Positions 13,171 to 21,961 of a stretch of DNA of 64,000 bases are shown here, in pieces (position 1 is the stretch's first letter; each line of letters begins with the position of its first letter). The notes under the pieces were generated by a model. That model had not been told where the DNA came from, did no database searches, and saw only the letters and a list, made by a program, of their open reading frames with translations. Made by a program: the position numbers and the translations under genes. This DNA is from Gemmatimonas sp. Its GTDB lineage: Bacteria > Gemmatimonadota > Gemmatimonadetes > Gemmatimonadales > Gemmatimonadaceae. Location of the stretch: assembly GCA_025361705.1 (NCBI GenBank), contig JANYJW010000010.1:1-64000 (forward strand), in the 5' to 3' direction.

Positions 13171-13190
13171 GGACGCCGCATCAGGCGTCC
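13171..13190 (+). terminator. Possible short terminator hairpin after the K+ channel gene
   Basis: GGACGCC (13171-13177) pairs with GGCGTCC (13184-13190) around a 6-nt loop, followed by TTGATCTTGT. It overlaps the last codons of the convergent SET gene. The stem is short and the T-run is broken. Confidence 0.4.
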
Positions 13191-13708
13191 TTGATCTTGT
13201 CGGTGTGCCGCGCCGCCGCATGGTGGGGCTTGCGCCGCGCCGGCTTGGTGGGCGCGAGGATCGTGCCGCGGCACCGCTTGGCCCCGCAGCGGCACGCGTA
13301 GCGTGCCACGTCCTCGGCCGTCTCGGTGCCGTCGCGCTCGTAGCCGTAGTCGTACGCCAGTTCCTGGCCCGCGGCGATGGGCGTGCGCGCGTAGATGAAG
13401 ACGCGGCTGCGCTCGATGACCGCCTCGCAGTTGGGGTCACACGAGTGGTTGATGAATCGCGCGTCGTTGCCGCCCACCGACGCGTCGATCACCGTCTGCC
13501 GCGAGACGGAGAACAGGAACGTGTGGTGCGACCGCATCGACTCGTCGTGGTACTTGGCGTCGGCCACGGCGTGCGTAATGCGCTGGCCCACGTACTCGAT
13601 GAGCCGTTCGCCCTTGCGGATGTCGCGCGTGGCAAACGCCCCCCGGCCGGCGATGACGGAACGGCGAACCTTGAACGCAGGCGTGGCGGACGGTGGGCGC
13701 GGGGGCAT
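13181..13708 (-). CDS. SET-domain protein lysine methyltransferase
   Basis: The protein has 175 residues, nearly all of it a SET domain. It shows GRGAFATRDIRKGERLIEYVG (SAM-binding start), FINHSCDPNC (85-94, the knot motif), YDYGYE (119-124), and a post-SET cysteine set CxCxxxxC (139, 141, 146) for zinc. In eukaryotes these methylate histones. In bacteria the substrate is usually unknown and may be a nucleoid or ribosomal protein; the short Lys/Arg/His-rich tail here is unassigned. The ATG at 13708 was chosen because the domain begins about 12 residues later and there is no better start upstream. It is convergent with the K+ channel gene and divergent from the aldehyde dehydrogenase. Confidence 0.87.
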   Translation of the reverse strand: MPPRPPSATPAFKVRRSVIAGRGAFATRDIRKGERLIEYVGQRITHAVADAKYHDESMRSHHTFLFSVSRQTVIDASVGGNDARFINHSCDPNCEAVIERSRVFIYARTPIAAGQELAYDYGYERDGTETAEDVARYACRCGAKRCRGTILAPTKPARRKPHHAAARHTDKIKDA

Positions 13709-13794
13709 GGCGTGTGGGGGCTGAAGGACGATGGAAGGTAATCGGCCGACCGCGTTGATGAGGCGTTCGCCGACTGGCGCGCGCCGCAGGTCCG

Positions 13795-15180
13795 ATGCAT
13801 CGTGCGGCCATGCCACAGTCCAGCGTGAATCCCGCCACGGGCCAAGTGCTCGCCGCCATCGCCGACCATTCAGATGCGGAGGTTGAGCGTCGTGTTGCGC
13901 AGGCCGCCGCCGCCGCGGTGACATGGCGCGCCGTACCAGTCGCCGAGCGCACGGCGATGCTGCGCCGCATGGCCGATCGCCTCGACGCCGACCGCGTGAC
14001 GCTTGCCCACCTCGCGGCGCAAGAGATGGGCAAGACCGCACGCGCCGCCGCGGACGAAGTGGCCAAGTGCGCACTCGCCTGCCGCTACTACGCCGACGAA
14101 GCGCCTGCCCTGCTCGCACCGGAACGCGTGATGCGCGACGGCCGCGAGGACGGCGCCGTGCACTTCCAGCCCCTTGGTGTGCTGCTGGCCATCATGCCGT
14201 GGAACTTCCCGTACTGGCAGGCCATCCGCGCCGCCGCGCCGGCGCTCGCCGCGGGCAACGTGGTGCTGCTCAAGCACGCCTCCAACGTCCCGCAGTGCGC
14301 GCTGGCCATCGAACGGCTCTTTGACGAGGCAGGGGCGACACCCGGCGTCTTCACCACGCTGCTGGTGGGCGCGGCGCGCGTGGGTGCCCTTATCGACGAC
14401 CCGCGCGTCGCCGCGGTGACCCTCACCGGCTCCGAGGCGGCCGGACGCGACGTCGGCGCGCGCGCCGGGCGCGCGGTAAAGCCGTGCGTGCTCGAACTGG
14501 GCGGCAGCGACCCCTTTGTCGTGCTCCCCAGCGCCGACCTCGACGCGGCGGCGGCCACCGCGGCCCGCGCCCGTTGCATAAACAACGGGCAGTCGTGCAT
14601 TGCCGCCAAACGGTTCATCGTGCACACCGACGTGTATGACGCGTTCGCCGAGCGCTTCACCGCCGCCATGGGCGCGCTGACCGTCGGGGACCCGCTCGAC
14701 GACGCCACCGACGTCGGGCCCCTCGCCACCGCGGACATCCTGCGCGAAGTGGACGATCAGGTGCGACGCACGGTGGCGGCCGGCGGGCGCGTGCTCGCGG
14801 GCGGCGCCGCGCCACGCGGCGCCGGGAATTTCTATCCGCCTACCGTGCTCGGCGACGTGCCACATGACGCAGCGGCAGCGCGCGAAGAGGTATTTGGGCC
14901 CGTCGCTCCACTCTTCCGCGTGCCGTCCGCCGACGCGGCCCTCGCGCTCGCCAACGACACGCCGTTCGGGCTCGGCGCGTCGGTGTGGACGCGTGACGCC
15001 GATGAGGCGCGGCGCTTTGCCATGGGCATCGACGCCGGATCGGTGTTCATCAACGCGATGATGGCCAGTGATCCGCGGTTCCCGTTCGGCGGCATCAAGG
15101 CCAGCGGCGTCGGGCGCGAACTGGCGCGCGAGGGCCTGCGGTCGTTCGTGAACGTCAAGACGGTGCGCGGCGCGCCATAG
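13795..15180 (+). CDS. NAD(P)-dependent aldehyde dehydrogenase, succinate-semialdehyde dehydrogenase-like
   Basis: The protein is 461 residues from this ATG, or 456 from the ATG at 13810 (MPQSSVNPATG), which gives the more usual family start. It has the complete ALDH fold: PWNFPYWQ in the cofactor region, LELGGSDPF with the general-base Glu, and NNGQSCIAAKRF with the catalytic Cys (about residue 268 from 13795). The C-terminal PFGGIKASGVGRELA is typical. Overall it most resembles the compact (about 455-residue) SSADH/GabD-like branch, which oxidises small aldehydes such as succinate semialdehyde. The substrate is inferred only. No operon partner is adjacent. Confidence 0.85.
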   Translation: MHRAAMPQSSVNPATGQVLAAIADHSDAEVERRVAQAAAAAVTWRAVPVAERTAMLRRMADRLDADRVTLAHLAAQEMGKTARAAADEVAKCALACRYYADEAPALLAPERVMRDGREDGAVHFQPLGVLLAIMPWNFPYWQAIRAAAPALAAGNVVLLKHASNVPQCALAIERLFDEAGATPGVFTTLLVGAARVGALIDDPRVAAVTLTGSEAAGRDVGARAGRAVKPCVLELGGSDPFVVLPSADLDAAAATAARARCINNGQSCIAAKRFIVHTDVYDAFAERFTAAMGALTVGDPLDDATDVGPLATADILREVDDQVRRTVAAGGRVLAGGAAPRGAGNFYPPTVLGDVPHDAAAAREEVFGPVAPLFRVPSADAALALANDTPFGLGASVWTRDADEARRFAMGIDAGSVFINAMMASDPRFPFGGIKASGVGRELAREGLRSFVNVKTVRGAP

Positions 15181-15207
15181 CGGCCGCCATAGCGGCCGCC
15201 GGCGCGG

Positions 15208-16968
15208 CTATCGGGGCTTGGTGAAGAAACGCTTGACCGCCCGCAGCCAGCGCGCGCGGCGCGTGGCGCGGCGCTGCTGACGCGCGAGTTCGCGCGTGAC
15301 GGCGCGCCACTCGCGCTGCATCGACGAGGCGTCGCGAAAGCGCTTGTCCGGGTCCGGCTGCAGCGCGCGCCGCAGCCACGCGGCGAGTTCCTCGGGGAAC
15401 GGTGAGAGGTCCGCGCGCGCGGCGAGCTGCTGCGCCAGGATGGTGCGCGCGTCCCCGGTGCCAAAGGGGAGCTGCCCCGTGAGCGCGAAGATCACGATGC
15501 CCGCCACGGCAAAGAGGTCGCAGGCCACGCCCTGCGCTTCACCCAGCAACTGTTCCGGCGCGGCAAAGGCCGGCGTGCCTGATGCGCCGGTCTTGTCGTC
15601 GCCGAGCGCGTTGGCAATGCCGAAGTCCGACAGCCGCCACTGCCGGTAGCGGTCAATGAGAATATTGGCCGGCTTGATGTCGCGGTGGATGATGCCGTTG
15701 GCGTGCGCCAGTCCCAGCCCATCGAGCACCGCCTCAACCTGCGGGGCGATCTCGGCCACCGTGCGCGCGCCCTGTCGCGCCACGAGGTCGGCCACGGAAC
15801 CCTCTTCCTGCAGCTCCATGATGAACCACGACACGTCGCCCTTGGAATCCCACGAGTAGATGGGGACGATGGCCGGATGCTTGAGCTGCGCCGCCATGCG
15901 CGCCTCGCGCCGGAACCGCGCCACCGCGTCCTCGTTCCGCGCGATGTTGGGGTGGAGCATCTTGAGCGCCACCTCGCGTTCGAGCGACAAGTCGCGCACG
16001 CGCCACACCGAGCCGAACTGCCCCGCGCCAAGGGCGGCGAGCACTTCGTAGTCATCGCCGGTCGCCCACCGCAGGCGGTCTTCCTCGGAGACGGCGCGAT
16101 ACTCACCGGACGTCTGGTCGACGCCCAGCACGAGCGGCGTGCCGGTCCCCGAGATGCGCTCGATGTGTCGCAGCATCGACGACAGGTTGGGAAACCGGTC
16201 GCCCGGATTTGCGGCGAGCGTGCGATCGATCAACTCGGCCACGCTCGCCGGGCAGTCGGGACGCACCCAGCGCACCGGCGGCACGCCCGTGCGCGGCGGC
16301 AATTCTCCAGTGAGGATCGCAAAGCAGACGGCACCCAACTGCCACTGGTCGCTGGCCGGCGTCGGCCGCCAGACGCCGCTCGACAGCTCGAGGGGCGTGG
16401 GCACCCACGACGGGTCGGGGCGCAGGCCGGCGGGCACGTCCTGGTATGGGACGGCCCACTGCCATCCCAGCAGGTACAGGCGGCCGGTGGGCGTCGAGTA
16501 GATGGTGTCGGGCGACACCGCACCGTGCTCCGTGCCGGCGTCGTGCAGGAACGCCAGCGCCGACCCGGTAGCCCGCAGGACGCGCAGCATGTACGGCACC
16601 GTCTCGGTGCCGATGCGACGCAGGCGCGCGCCCACCGTTTCGCCCGCCACCCACCGCCGCAGGTAGCCCGGACCACGCCGGCTGTCCCGGTAGGGTCGCC
16701 AGTAGTGGTACGTGGTGGGGATGCTGGGATGGTTGCGGTGCGCGAGCTGCCGAGCCTCGGAGAAGAGCCACGCCTCGTGCGCCGGATCGGGCGCGGTCAC
16801 CAGCGCCAGTGAACGCCCGAATGCATCGATGACCTCCATCGAGTGGCGGTACGGCGTAAAGACGCCGTCGGTGCCCCAGCTCCACCCGGGAGGCAGCTCC
16901 CATCGATCCAGATGCGGCGGGATCCCGGTGGAGTGCTTTTGCGGCGGAGAGGTTGATAGCGCGTTCAT
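15208..16968 (-). CDS. Serine/threonine protein kinase fused to an N-terminal pseudokinase-like domain
   Basis: The protein has 586 residues. The C-terminal domain (about 300-560) is a complete Hanks-type kinase: GAGQFGSVW glycine loop (about 311), VALKML lysine (about 332), HRDIKPAN (about 425), DFG (about 447) and an APEQ motif. The N-terminal domain (about 20-285) also reads like a kinase (YRHSMEVIDAFGRSLALVTA, LHDAGTEHGAVSPDTI, SDQWQLGAVCFAILTGELPP), but HGAVSPDT replaces HRDLKPEN and LLGWQWAV replaces the DFG region, so it is probably inactive. No transmembrane segment is visible; the last 30 residues are strongly basic. The ATG at 16968 lies 14 bp after the stop of the NtrY-like kinase, so the two are probably co-transcribed and may share a signalling pathway. 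Confidence 0.88.
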   Translation of the reverse strand: MNALSTSPPQKHSTGIPPHLDRWELPPGWSWGTDGVFTPYRHSMEVIDAFGRSLALVTAPDPAHEAWLFSEARQLAHRNHPSIPTTYHYWRPYRDSRRGPGYLRRWVAGETVGARLRRIGTETVPYMLRVLRATGSALAFLHDAGTEHGAVSPDTIYSTPTGRLYLLGWQWAVPYQDVPAGLRPDPSWVPTPLELSSGVWRPTPASDQWQLGAVCFAILTGELPPRTGVPPVRWVRPDCPASVAELIDRTLAANPGDRFPNLSSMLRHIERISGTGTPLVLGVDQTSGEYRAVSEEDRLRWATGDDYEVLAALGAGQFGSVWRVRDLSLEREVALKMLHPNIARNEDAVARFRREARMAAQLKHPAIVPIYSWDSKGDVSWFIMELQEEGSVADLVARQGARTVAEIAPQVEAVLDGLGLAHANGIIHRDIKPANILIDRYRQWRLSDFGIANALGDDKTGASGTPAFAAPEQLLGEAQGVACDLFAVAGIVIFALTGQLPFGTGDARTILAQQLAARADLSPFPEELAAWLRRALQPDPDKRFRDASSMQREWRAVTRELARQQRRATRRARWLRAVKRFFTKPR

Positions 16969-16982
16969 TGCGTCCAAATGTG

Positions 16983-19900
16983 TCAGGATTGCGCGGCAGG
17001 GACTAGCCGCACCGTCACCGCCGTGCCTGCACCGACGGTGCTTGCAACTTCCACCCCGCCTCCCCAGCCCTCGATGAGCCGCCGACAGATGGCCAATCCC
17101 AGGCCGCTCCCGCTGGTTCGCGTGGAGAAGTGCGGCTCGAAGATGCGCGGCAGCACATCGGCCGGAATGCCGTGGCCATCGTCGCGCACCACAATGCGCA
17201 CCGCACCGCCGCCCTTGGCAATTGCCACCCGCACGTGTCGGCTGCCAGCAAGGCGCGCGTTCTCGAGCACGTTCAGCAGCACCTCGCGCAGCTCGGTCTC
17301 GCGCGCCATCGCCACCACGGGCGCTCCGGTGCCATCGGCAGACCACGCCACATCGCCCGCGCCGAGCTGCTCCAGCCGCACCACGTCCTCGACGATGGCG
17401 GCGACGTCCACTGCGGCGGCGGGTGCCTGCTCTTCGGGCACCATGCCGTAGCGGCTGAAGGCGCGCGCGATCTCGTCGAGCCGGTCGATTTCGGCGAGCA
17501 TGCGGTCGACGTTCTGCTCCAGCACCTGGTCGAAGTCCACGCGCGCGTCGCCGCGCGCCCGGCGCAAGTGCTGCATCCCCAGTCGCATGGGCGTCAACGG
17601 ATTCTTGATCTCGTGCGCCACCTGCCGCGCCATCTCGCCCCAGGCGAGCACGCGCTGAGCGCGCGCCAGCTCGCTCAGGTCGTCGAGCGTGATCACCGCA
17701 CCGCGCGCACCGCGCAGCAGGCGCGTGAGCCGGGCATGCAACTGCACGCCGCCCGGCCGCTCGATGTCGAATTCCTCCTGCTCCGCCGCGCCCGCCAGGA
17801 AGCGCCGCAGCCGCTCGGCGAGCGACGCGTCCAGCACACCATCAGCCATCGCACCCGGCATCGCGCCCGGCGGCAGCAGCGCCACCGCGCGCGGATTGAC
17901 CAGCGCAATGCGGCCGTCGGCATCCACGGCCACGACACCGCTCGCCACATCGCGCAGCACGGCCGCCAGGCGCCGCTCGGCCGCCTCGAGCGCGTCGCGG
18001 CTCGCGCCCAGCTCCGATGCCATGCGACGGAACGCCTGAAAGACCGGCTCGAATTCCACGGGGGGCCGCGCGTCGGGAAGCGGTTCACGCACTCCGCTTG
18101 CCACGGCCAGCGCGCCAAGGCGCAGCGTGTCGATGGGGCGAGCGAACGTTTGCGCCGCGAGACCGCTGAGCCAGAACGCGGCCAGCGCACCCAGCGCGGT
18201 GACGACGAGCACCAGCACCGCCACATCGCGCCGGCGGCGATCGAGCGCCAATTCGTCGCTGCGCGCCGGCGCCGACAGCACCAGCCGCACGCCACTGGGG
18301 TCCACCGCCGCGCGATAGCCAAAGCGCACCGTGTTGCCGCCCACGTCCTCATCCATGCCCGCCAGCAGGTCGTCGTTGGAGCCGAAGGCACTCACCACCG
18401 CAGGCGGCAGCAACCGCCCAACCGGCGCCAGCGCCTCAAACAACGGATCGCTCGTCCCCACCAGCATGCCGTCGGCGTAGAGCAGCAACGGCGTCTCAAA
18501 CCGCGTGGCCGCGTCGGCCAGTTGCACGCTGTCCGACGACGCGGCCACGCCGCGCAGTGTCTCGCGCACCAACAGGTCGCGGCTCTGGCGGTCGTCCGCC
18601 TGCAGGCGGCGGTATGTCCACGCCGCAAAGCCGCCCGCCGGCAAGACGAAGAACGCAAAGAGCGCCAACGACAGCCGCAGCCGGTAGCTGCGCGGCCATC
18701 CCCGCACGCGCGCCCGCACCCAGCGCTGCGCCGTGCCCTCGGCGGCGAACAGCAGCCCCCAGATGAGCGCAACACCCAGCAGGTCCAGCATCACCAGCAG
18801 GGCCCCGCGTGGCGCGAGCACGCCGAGCCCTCGCAGATCCACGCGTGCGTGCACGCGCGCCGTTCCAGCATCGCCGGCCGGCACCACGAAGTCGCCGTGC
18901 AGTTCGTCCACGCGTCGCACCCATTGTTCGCCGTCCACGCCAGCCTCGCGCACATCGCTCATCTGCAGCGTGTACGGCGGCTCGCTGCTGGGTGCCTGGC
19001 CCAAGCCGATGAGCGCAATGAACGGGTCGGCCGGCACCAGCTTGGTGCGCGGCGAAATGACGACCGTGGTCACGGCGCCGCCGACATGCGGCACCGCCAG
19101 CACCAGCTGTGACACGGGGGCCGCCGCCGTCTGACGCAGCACGGGCTGCCGCAACCGCCGAGCCTCGGCGGCAAAGGCATCGAGCCCCAGCGTGGACCCC
19201 CCTGCCATCGCCACGCGCAGGTCGGCGACGACGCGCCCGGCAGAATCCCACGATGTCAGTTCGGCCGGGAATTCCGCTGCGCCGAGATCGCTCTCGGCGT
19301 AGCGCGCCAGCAGACCCACGCGACTTGGCGCCGGCGCCTCCCGCTCCAGCTCGGCGGCGAGGCGCTGCAGCAGCGAGTTGGCGTAGGGATCGGGAACGCC
19401 CAGGCCGGCCACATCGCGCTCCGCCAACTGCACACGTTGCCGCACCGAGGCCGACCAGACCAGCGTCACGGCGCCGCACGCCGCCACGAATGCCGTGCGC
19501 AGAAACGCGCGACGCGCACGCCGTGCGAGCGCCAGTGCCCCGATGGCGGCAATCCACAGCACGGGATACCACCCCGGCAGGCGCCCGGGCGCCTCGAGCA
19601 GCACGGGCGCCAGCAGCGCCGACAGGCCGGCGATGGACGGCGCCACCCAGCCCGGCACGCCGCGCCGTCCGCCCAGTCCTGCCTGCCCCGCCGTGATGCC
19701 CAGCAGCAGGAGCGCAAATGCCGCAAGAAAGAGTGGCGTCTCCCACGCCATCCAGAGCGCCGTCGTCACGCCCTCGCTGGGCACGCGGATGCCCCGCGCG
19801 AGGTCGCGCATGAGAAATGGCCCCACGGCGGCAACCGCCACCAGCACGCCCACCCAGGGCCAGCGGGTGCGCACGGCGGGCGCGTGGCGCAGCACGGCAA

Positions 19901-21035
19901 AGAGCGCCGTCAGTGCCAGCGCGCTCACCACCACCAGCGCGGCGACGTTGGCCGTCAGCGGCCCGAGGGTAGGCGCAAAGTACAGGCCCGCATCGAACCA
20001 GGGCGAGAAGTTGGAGTACGCGCCGAGCGGCAGCACCGCCACCGCCGCGACGACCGTCGCCAGCGCTGCCAGTCGCGTGCCCAGCCCGCGCTCGCGGCGC
20101 CACGCGGTCGCAATGAAGAGCAGGGCCAGCAGCGCCAACATGGCGCCGCTGCGCAGCCGGTCACGTTCCATCGCCTCCAGCGCCACGACCTCCGGCGGCG
20201 CGACGACGGCGCGCACGGCCAGCACGGCATCGCCTTCCACGACGACGCGGCGCATCCCGTTGCCCTCCACGGTGGCCGGGGCGAAGGCGTAGCCCGCGAT
20301 GCCCATCGGCCGCGACGCTTCGCGATCGAGCGGCGTCGTGAGGTGATCCGCCGGTCGCTCGGCGTGCAGCAGCGCGGTGGCGATGACGGCGATGTCGCCG
20401 CGCCGTTCGGCGACGTACAGCGCCAAGTAGAACGGCGTGATCATCACGCCATGCGTGGCCGGGAGCGAATCAACAGGGAGGTTCAGCCGCCCGGCCCACG
20501 CCTCGGGATGCCCCGCGCGCGCCCGAAGGATGGCACGTTCCGGATGGCCGCGCACCAGCTGAGCCATGGCCTGCCAACGCACGCCGCCGCTGTCCGCGCC
20601 GCCGCCCTGTGACGCCGTGCGCGCCGCCGCCCGCAGCTCCACTGCCGTCGATTCGATGCGGCGGGCAAAGTCCTCGGTGGACCGCGCGGCCGCCGCGCGG
20701 CTCCACGCGTCCGGGTCGGCCTCGCGCCGCACGCGTTCGAACCGCGCCCGGGTTCCCTCACCCACAAAGAGCACCGCCAGCGCCAGGAACAGCACCTCGC
20801 GGGCACGCCGCGGCGCGCGCCCAAGTACCGGCATGGCCAAAAGCACCGCAACGGCGCAACTCCAGAGCCAGACCGGCTGGGCCGTGCGAATCCACGCCGC
20901 GGCGGTCAGGATGACCAGCGCAGCAGACCCCGACCACGCCCAGCGCGTGAAGGCGCGGGCGGCGGTCAGAGGCGCCGAGCGGGCCGAGTGGGCCGTGGGC
21001 ACCGCGCTGCGGGAGGTCGGATCGGTGGAGGTCAC
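16983..21035 (-). CDS. NtrY-like multi-pass membrane sensor histidine kinase
   Basis: The protein is about 1350 residues from the GTG at 21035. The N-terminal 600 residues contain many hydrophobic spans (for example ALVILTAAAWI, LWSCAVAVLLAMPVL, AMLALLALLFIATAW, LFLAAFALLLLGI). A second extracytoplasmic region and further spans (LVMLDLLGVALIWGLLF, FVLPAGGFAAWTYRR, VLVLVVTALGALAAFWLSG) lead to HAMP-like and PAS-like segments. The kinase core has ARQVAHEIKNPLTPM (phospho-acceptor His about 1140), DDGHGIP and GSGLGLAICR. This is NtrY-type architecture with an enlarged sensor. No response regulator is adjacent. The start is uncertain: a TTG at 21116 extends the frame, but TATTAT at 21045-21050 would put transcription start 2-3 nt before the GTG. 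Confidence 0.85.
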   Translation of the reverse strand: MTSTDPTSRSAVPTAHSARSAPLTAARAFTRWAWSGSAALVILTAAAWIRTAQPVWLWSCAVAVLLAMPVLGRAPRRAREVLFLALAVLFVGEGTRARFERVRREADPDAWSRAAAARSTEDFARRIESTAVELRAAARTASQGGGADSGGVRWQAMAQLVRGHPERAILRARAGHPEAWAGRLNLPVDSLPATHGVMITPFYLALYVAERRGDIAVIATALLHAERPADHLTTPLDREASRPMGIAGYAFAPATVEGNGMRRVVVEGDAVLAVRAVVAPPEVVALEAMERDRLRSGAMLALLALLFIATAWRRERGLGTRLAALATVVAAVAVLPLGAYSNFSPWFDAGLYFAPTLGPLTANVAALVVVSALALTALFAVLRHAPAVRTRWPWVGVLVAVAAVGPFLMRDLARGIRVPSEGVTTALWMAWETPLFLAAFALLLLGITAGQAGLGGRRGVPGWVAPSIAGLSALLAPVLLEAPGRLPGWYPVLWIAAIGALALARRARRAFLRTAFVAACGAVTLVWSASVRQRVQLAERDVAGLGVPDPYANSLLQRLAAELEREAPAPSRVGLLARYAESDLGAAEFPAELTSWDSAGRVVADLRVAMAGGSTLGLDAFAAEARRLRQPVLRQTAAAPVSQLVLAVPHVGGAVTTVVISPRTKLVPADPFIALIGLGQAPSSEPPYTLQMSDVREAGVDGEQWVRRVDELHGDFVVPAGDAGTARVHARVDLRGLGVLAPRGALLVMLDLLGVALIWGLLFAAEGTAQRWVRARVRGWPRSYRLRLSLALFAFFVLPAGGFAAWTYRRLQADDRQSRDLLVRETLRGVAASSDSVQLADAATRFETPLLLYADGMLVGTSDPLFEALAPVGRLLPPAVVSAFGSNDDLLAGMDEDVGGNTVRFGYRAAVDPSGVRLVLSAPARSDELALDRRRRDVAVLVLVVTALGALAAFWLSGLAAQTFARPIDTLRLGALAVASGVREPLPDARPPVEFEPVFQAFRRMASELGASRDALEAAERRLAAVLRDVASGVVAVDADGRIALVNPRAVALLPPGAMPGAMADGVLDASLAERLRRFLAGAAEQEEFDIERPGGVQLHARLTRLLRGARGAVITLDDLSELARAQRVLAWGEMARQVAHEIKNPLTPMRLGMQHLRRARGDARVDFDQVLEQNVDRMLAEIDRLDEIARAFSRYGMVPEEQAPAAAVDVAAIVEDVVRLEQLGAGDVAWSADGTGAPVVAMARETELREVLLNVLENARLAGSRHVRVAIAKGGGAVRIVVRDDGHGIPADVLPRIFEPHFSTRTSGSGLGLAICRRLIEGWGGGVEVASTVGAGTAVTVRLVPAAQS

Positions 21036-21044
21036 GCCGTTGGG

Positions 21045-21050
21045 ATAATA
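21045..21050 (-). promoter_or_regulatory. Putative -10 box of the NtrY-like kinase gene
   Basis: TATTAT on the minus strand lies 9 nt before the GTG at 21035. This spacing would give a 5' leader of only a few bases and favours the GTG over the upstream TTG. No clear -35 was seen. Confidence 0.45.
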
Positions 21051-21127
21051 CCCCGCTGGCGCGGCGCCGGCGAACGACCGCCGGGCACGGCGCGGCCGAT
21101 GCAGGGTAGACGCCAAGCATCTACTAT

Positions 21128-21133
21128 TATTAT
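21128..21133 (+). promoter_or_regulatory. Putative -10 box for a leaderless transcript
   Basis: TATTAT is followed by exactly 6 nt and then the ATG at 21140, so transcription would begin at or next to the start codon. A weak -35-like TAGACG lies at 21107-21112. No Shine-Dalgarno sequence is present. Confidence 0.6.
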
Positions 21134-21139
21134 CTGGAC

Positions 21140-21835
21140 ATGAAACGACTTTTTTTCAGCCTCCTCGCCATCGCCCTGACCGCGCATTCCGCCGCCGGCC
21201 AAACGACGGTCGTCGACGATGGCAGCTTCACGGTCAGCCGCGCCGGTGATCGCATCGGGCGCGAGGACTTCTCCATTCGCCACGTGCCGACCACGGCAGG
21301 GGCCTTCGAAACGCTCACGCGGGGCGTCATCGTGAGTGGTGGTCGACGGATGACGGTGGACCTTGGCGCAGACTCGACCGGGCTCCCCTCCCTGTATCAG
21401 GCCAAGTCGTCTGAGGAAGACCATCCGGGCGACACGTACCGTGCCGAGGTCAGCGGACACCGGTACAGCGCTCGCGCCACGCGCGGCGCGGGCGAGTCGG
21501 CGCGGGAACTGATGCTCCCCGCCGGGACGTTGGTCGTCGAAGACGGTGTGTTGCACCTGTTGCCGTTTGTCGTCGCGCGCGGTCCGGGAAAGGTCTCGGC
21601 CGTGGTTCCCTCGCGGGGCGTGGTCATCACACTCACCGTCGAAGCCGCCGGGAGCGACCATGTCTCCATTGCCCTCCAGTCGCTCGAGGCGCGCAAGTTC
21701 CTCGTGCGCGAGGGCACGACGGGGCCGGTCCGCGAGGTCTGGGTGGACGCCGCCGGGCGGCTGCTCAAGGTCGCCGTGGCTTCGGAGCGCCTGATGGCGA
21801 TTCGGGATGATGCCCCTCGGTCCCCGGCGCGGTAG
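21140..21835 (+). CDS. Secreted protein of unknown function
   Basis: The protein has 231 residues with a clear Sec signal (MKRLFFSLLAIALTAHSAAGQ). The mature part is beta-rich and begins DDGSFTVSRAGDRIGREDF, then has alternating strands to the end. It has the feel of the DUF3108/DUF6134-type periplasmic proteins (intracellular-facing REDF...RAGDRIG start, VWVDAAGRLLKV near the end), but no family is assigned with certainty. It has no cysteines after the signal and no membrane span. It lies 126 bp upstream of the TolC gene and could belong to the export locus, although the TolC gene may have its own promoter. Confidence 0.7.
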   Translation: MKRLFFSLLAIALTAHSAAGQTTVVDDGSFTVSRAGDRIGREDFSIRHVPTTAGAFETLTRGVIVSGGRRMTVDLGADSTGLPSLYQAKSSEEDHPGDTYRAEVSGHRYSARATRGAGESARELMLPAGTLVVEDGVLHLLPFVVARGPGKVSAVVPSRGVVITLTVEAAGSDHVSIALQSLEARKFLVREGTTGPVREVWVDAAGRLLKVAVASERLMAIRDDAPRSPAR

Positions 21836-21961
21836 CACGCGTACACTCGGCGGCGCCCGCGTGCGGCCGAGGGCCGGGGCGCCGGGTTGCCGCGGTGAAT
21901 TGAAACTCCGTACGGATCGGCCCCGTACTTCCCTCGGACTCAACGATTGGATGCCTCGGAC

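Noticed and set aside
17130-19112. 660-codon open frame on the + strand inside the NtrY-like kinase
   Set aside because: The composition is Arg/His/Ala-biased and no motif is present; the minus-strand kinase accounts for the sequence completely.
21036-21116. TTG start extending the NtrY-like kinase
   Set aside because: The extra 27 residues are Arg/Pro-rich and there is a TATTAT box inside that stretch; the GTG at 21035 fits better.
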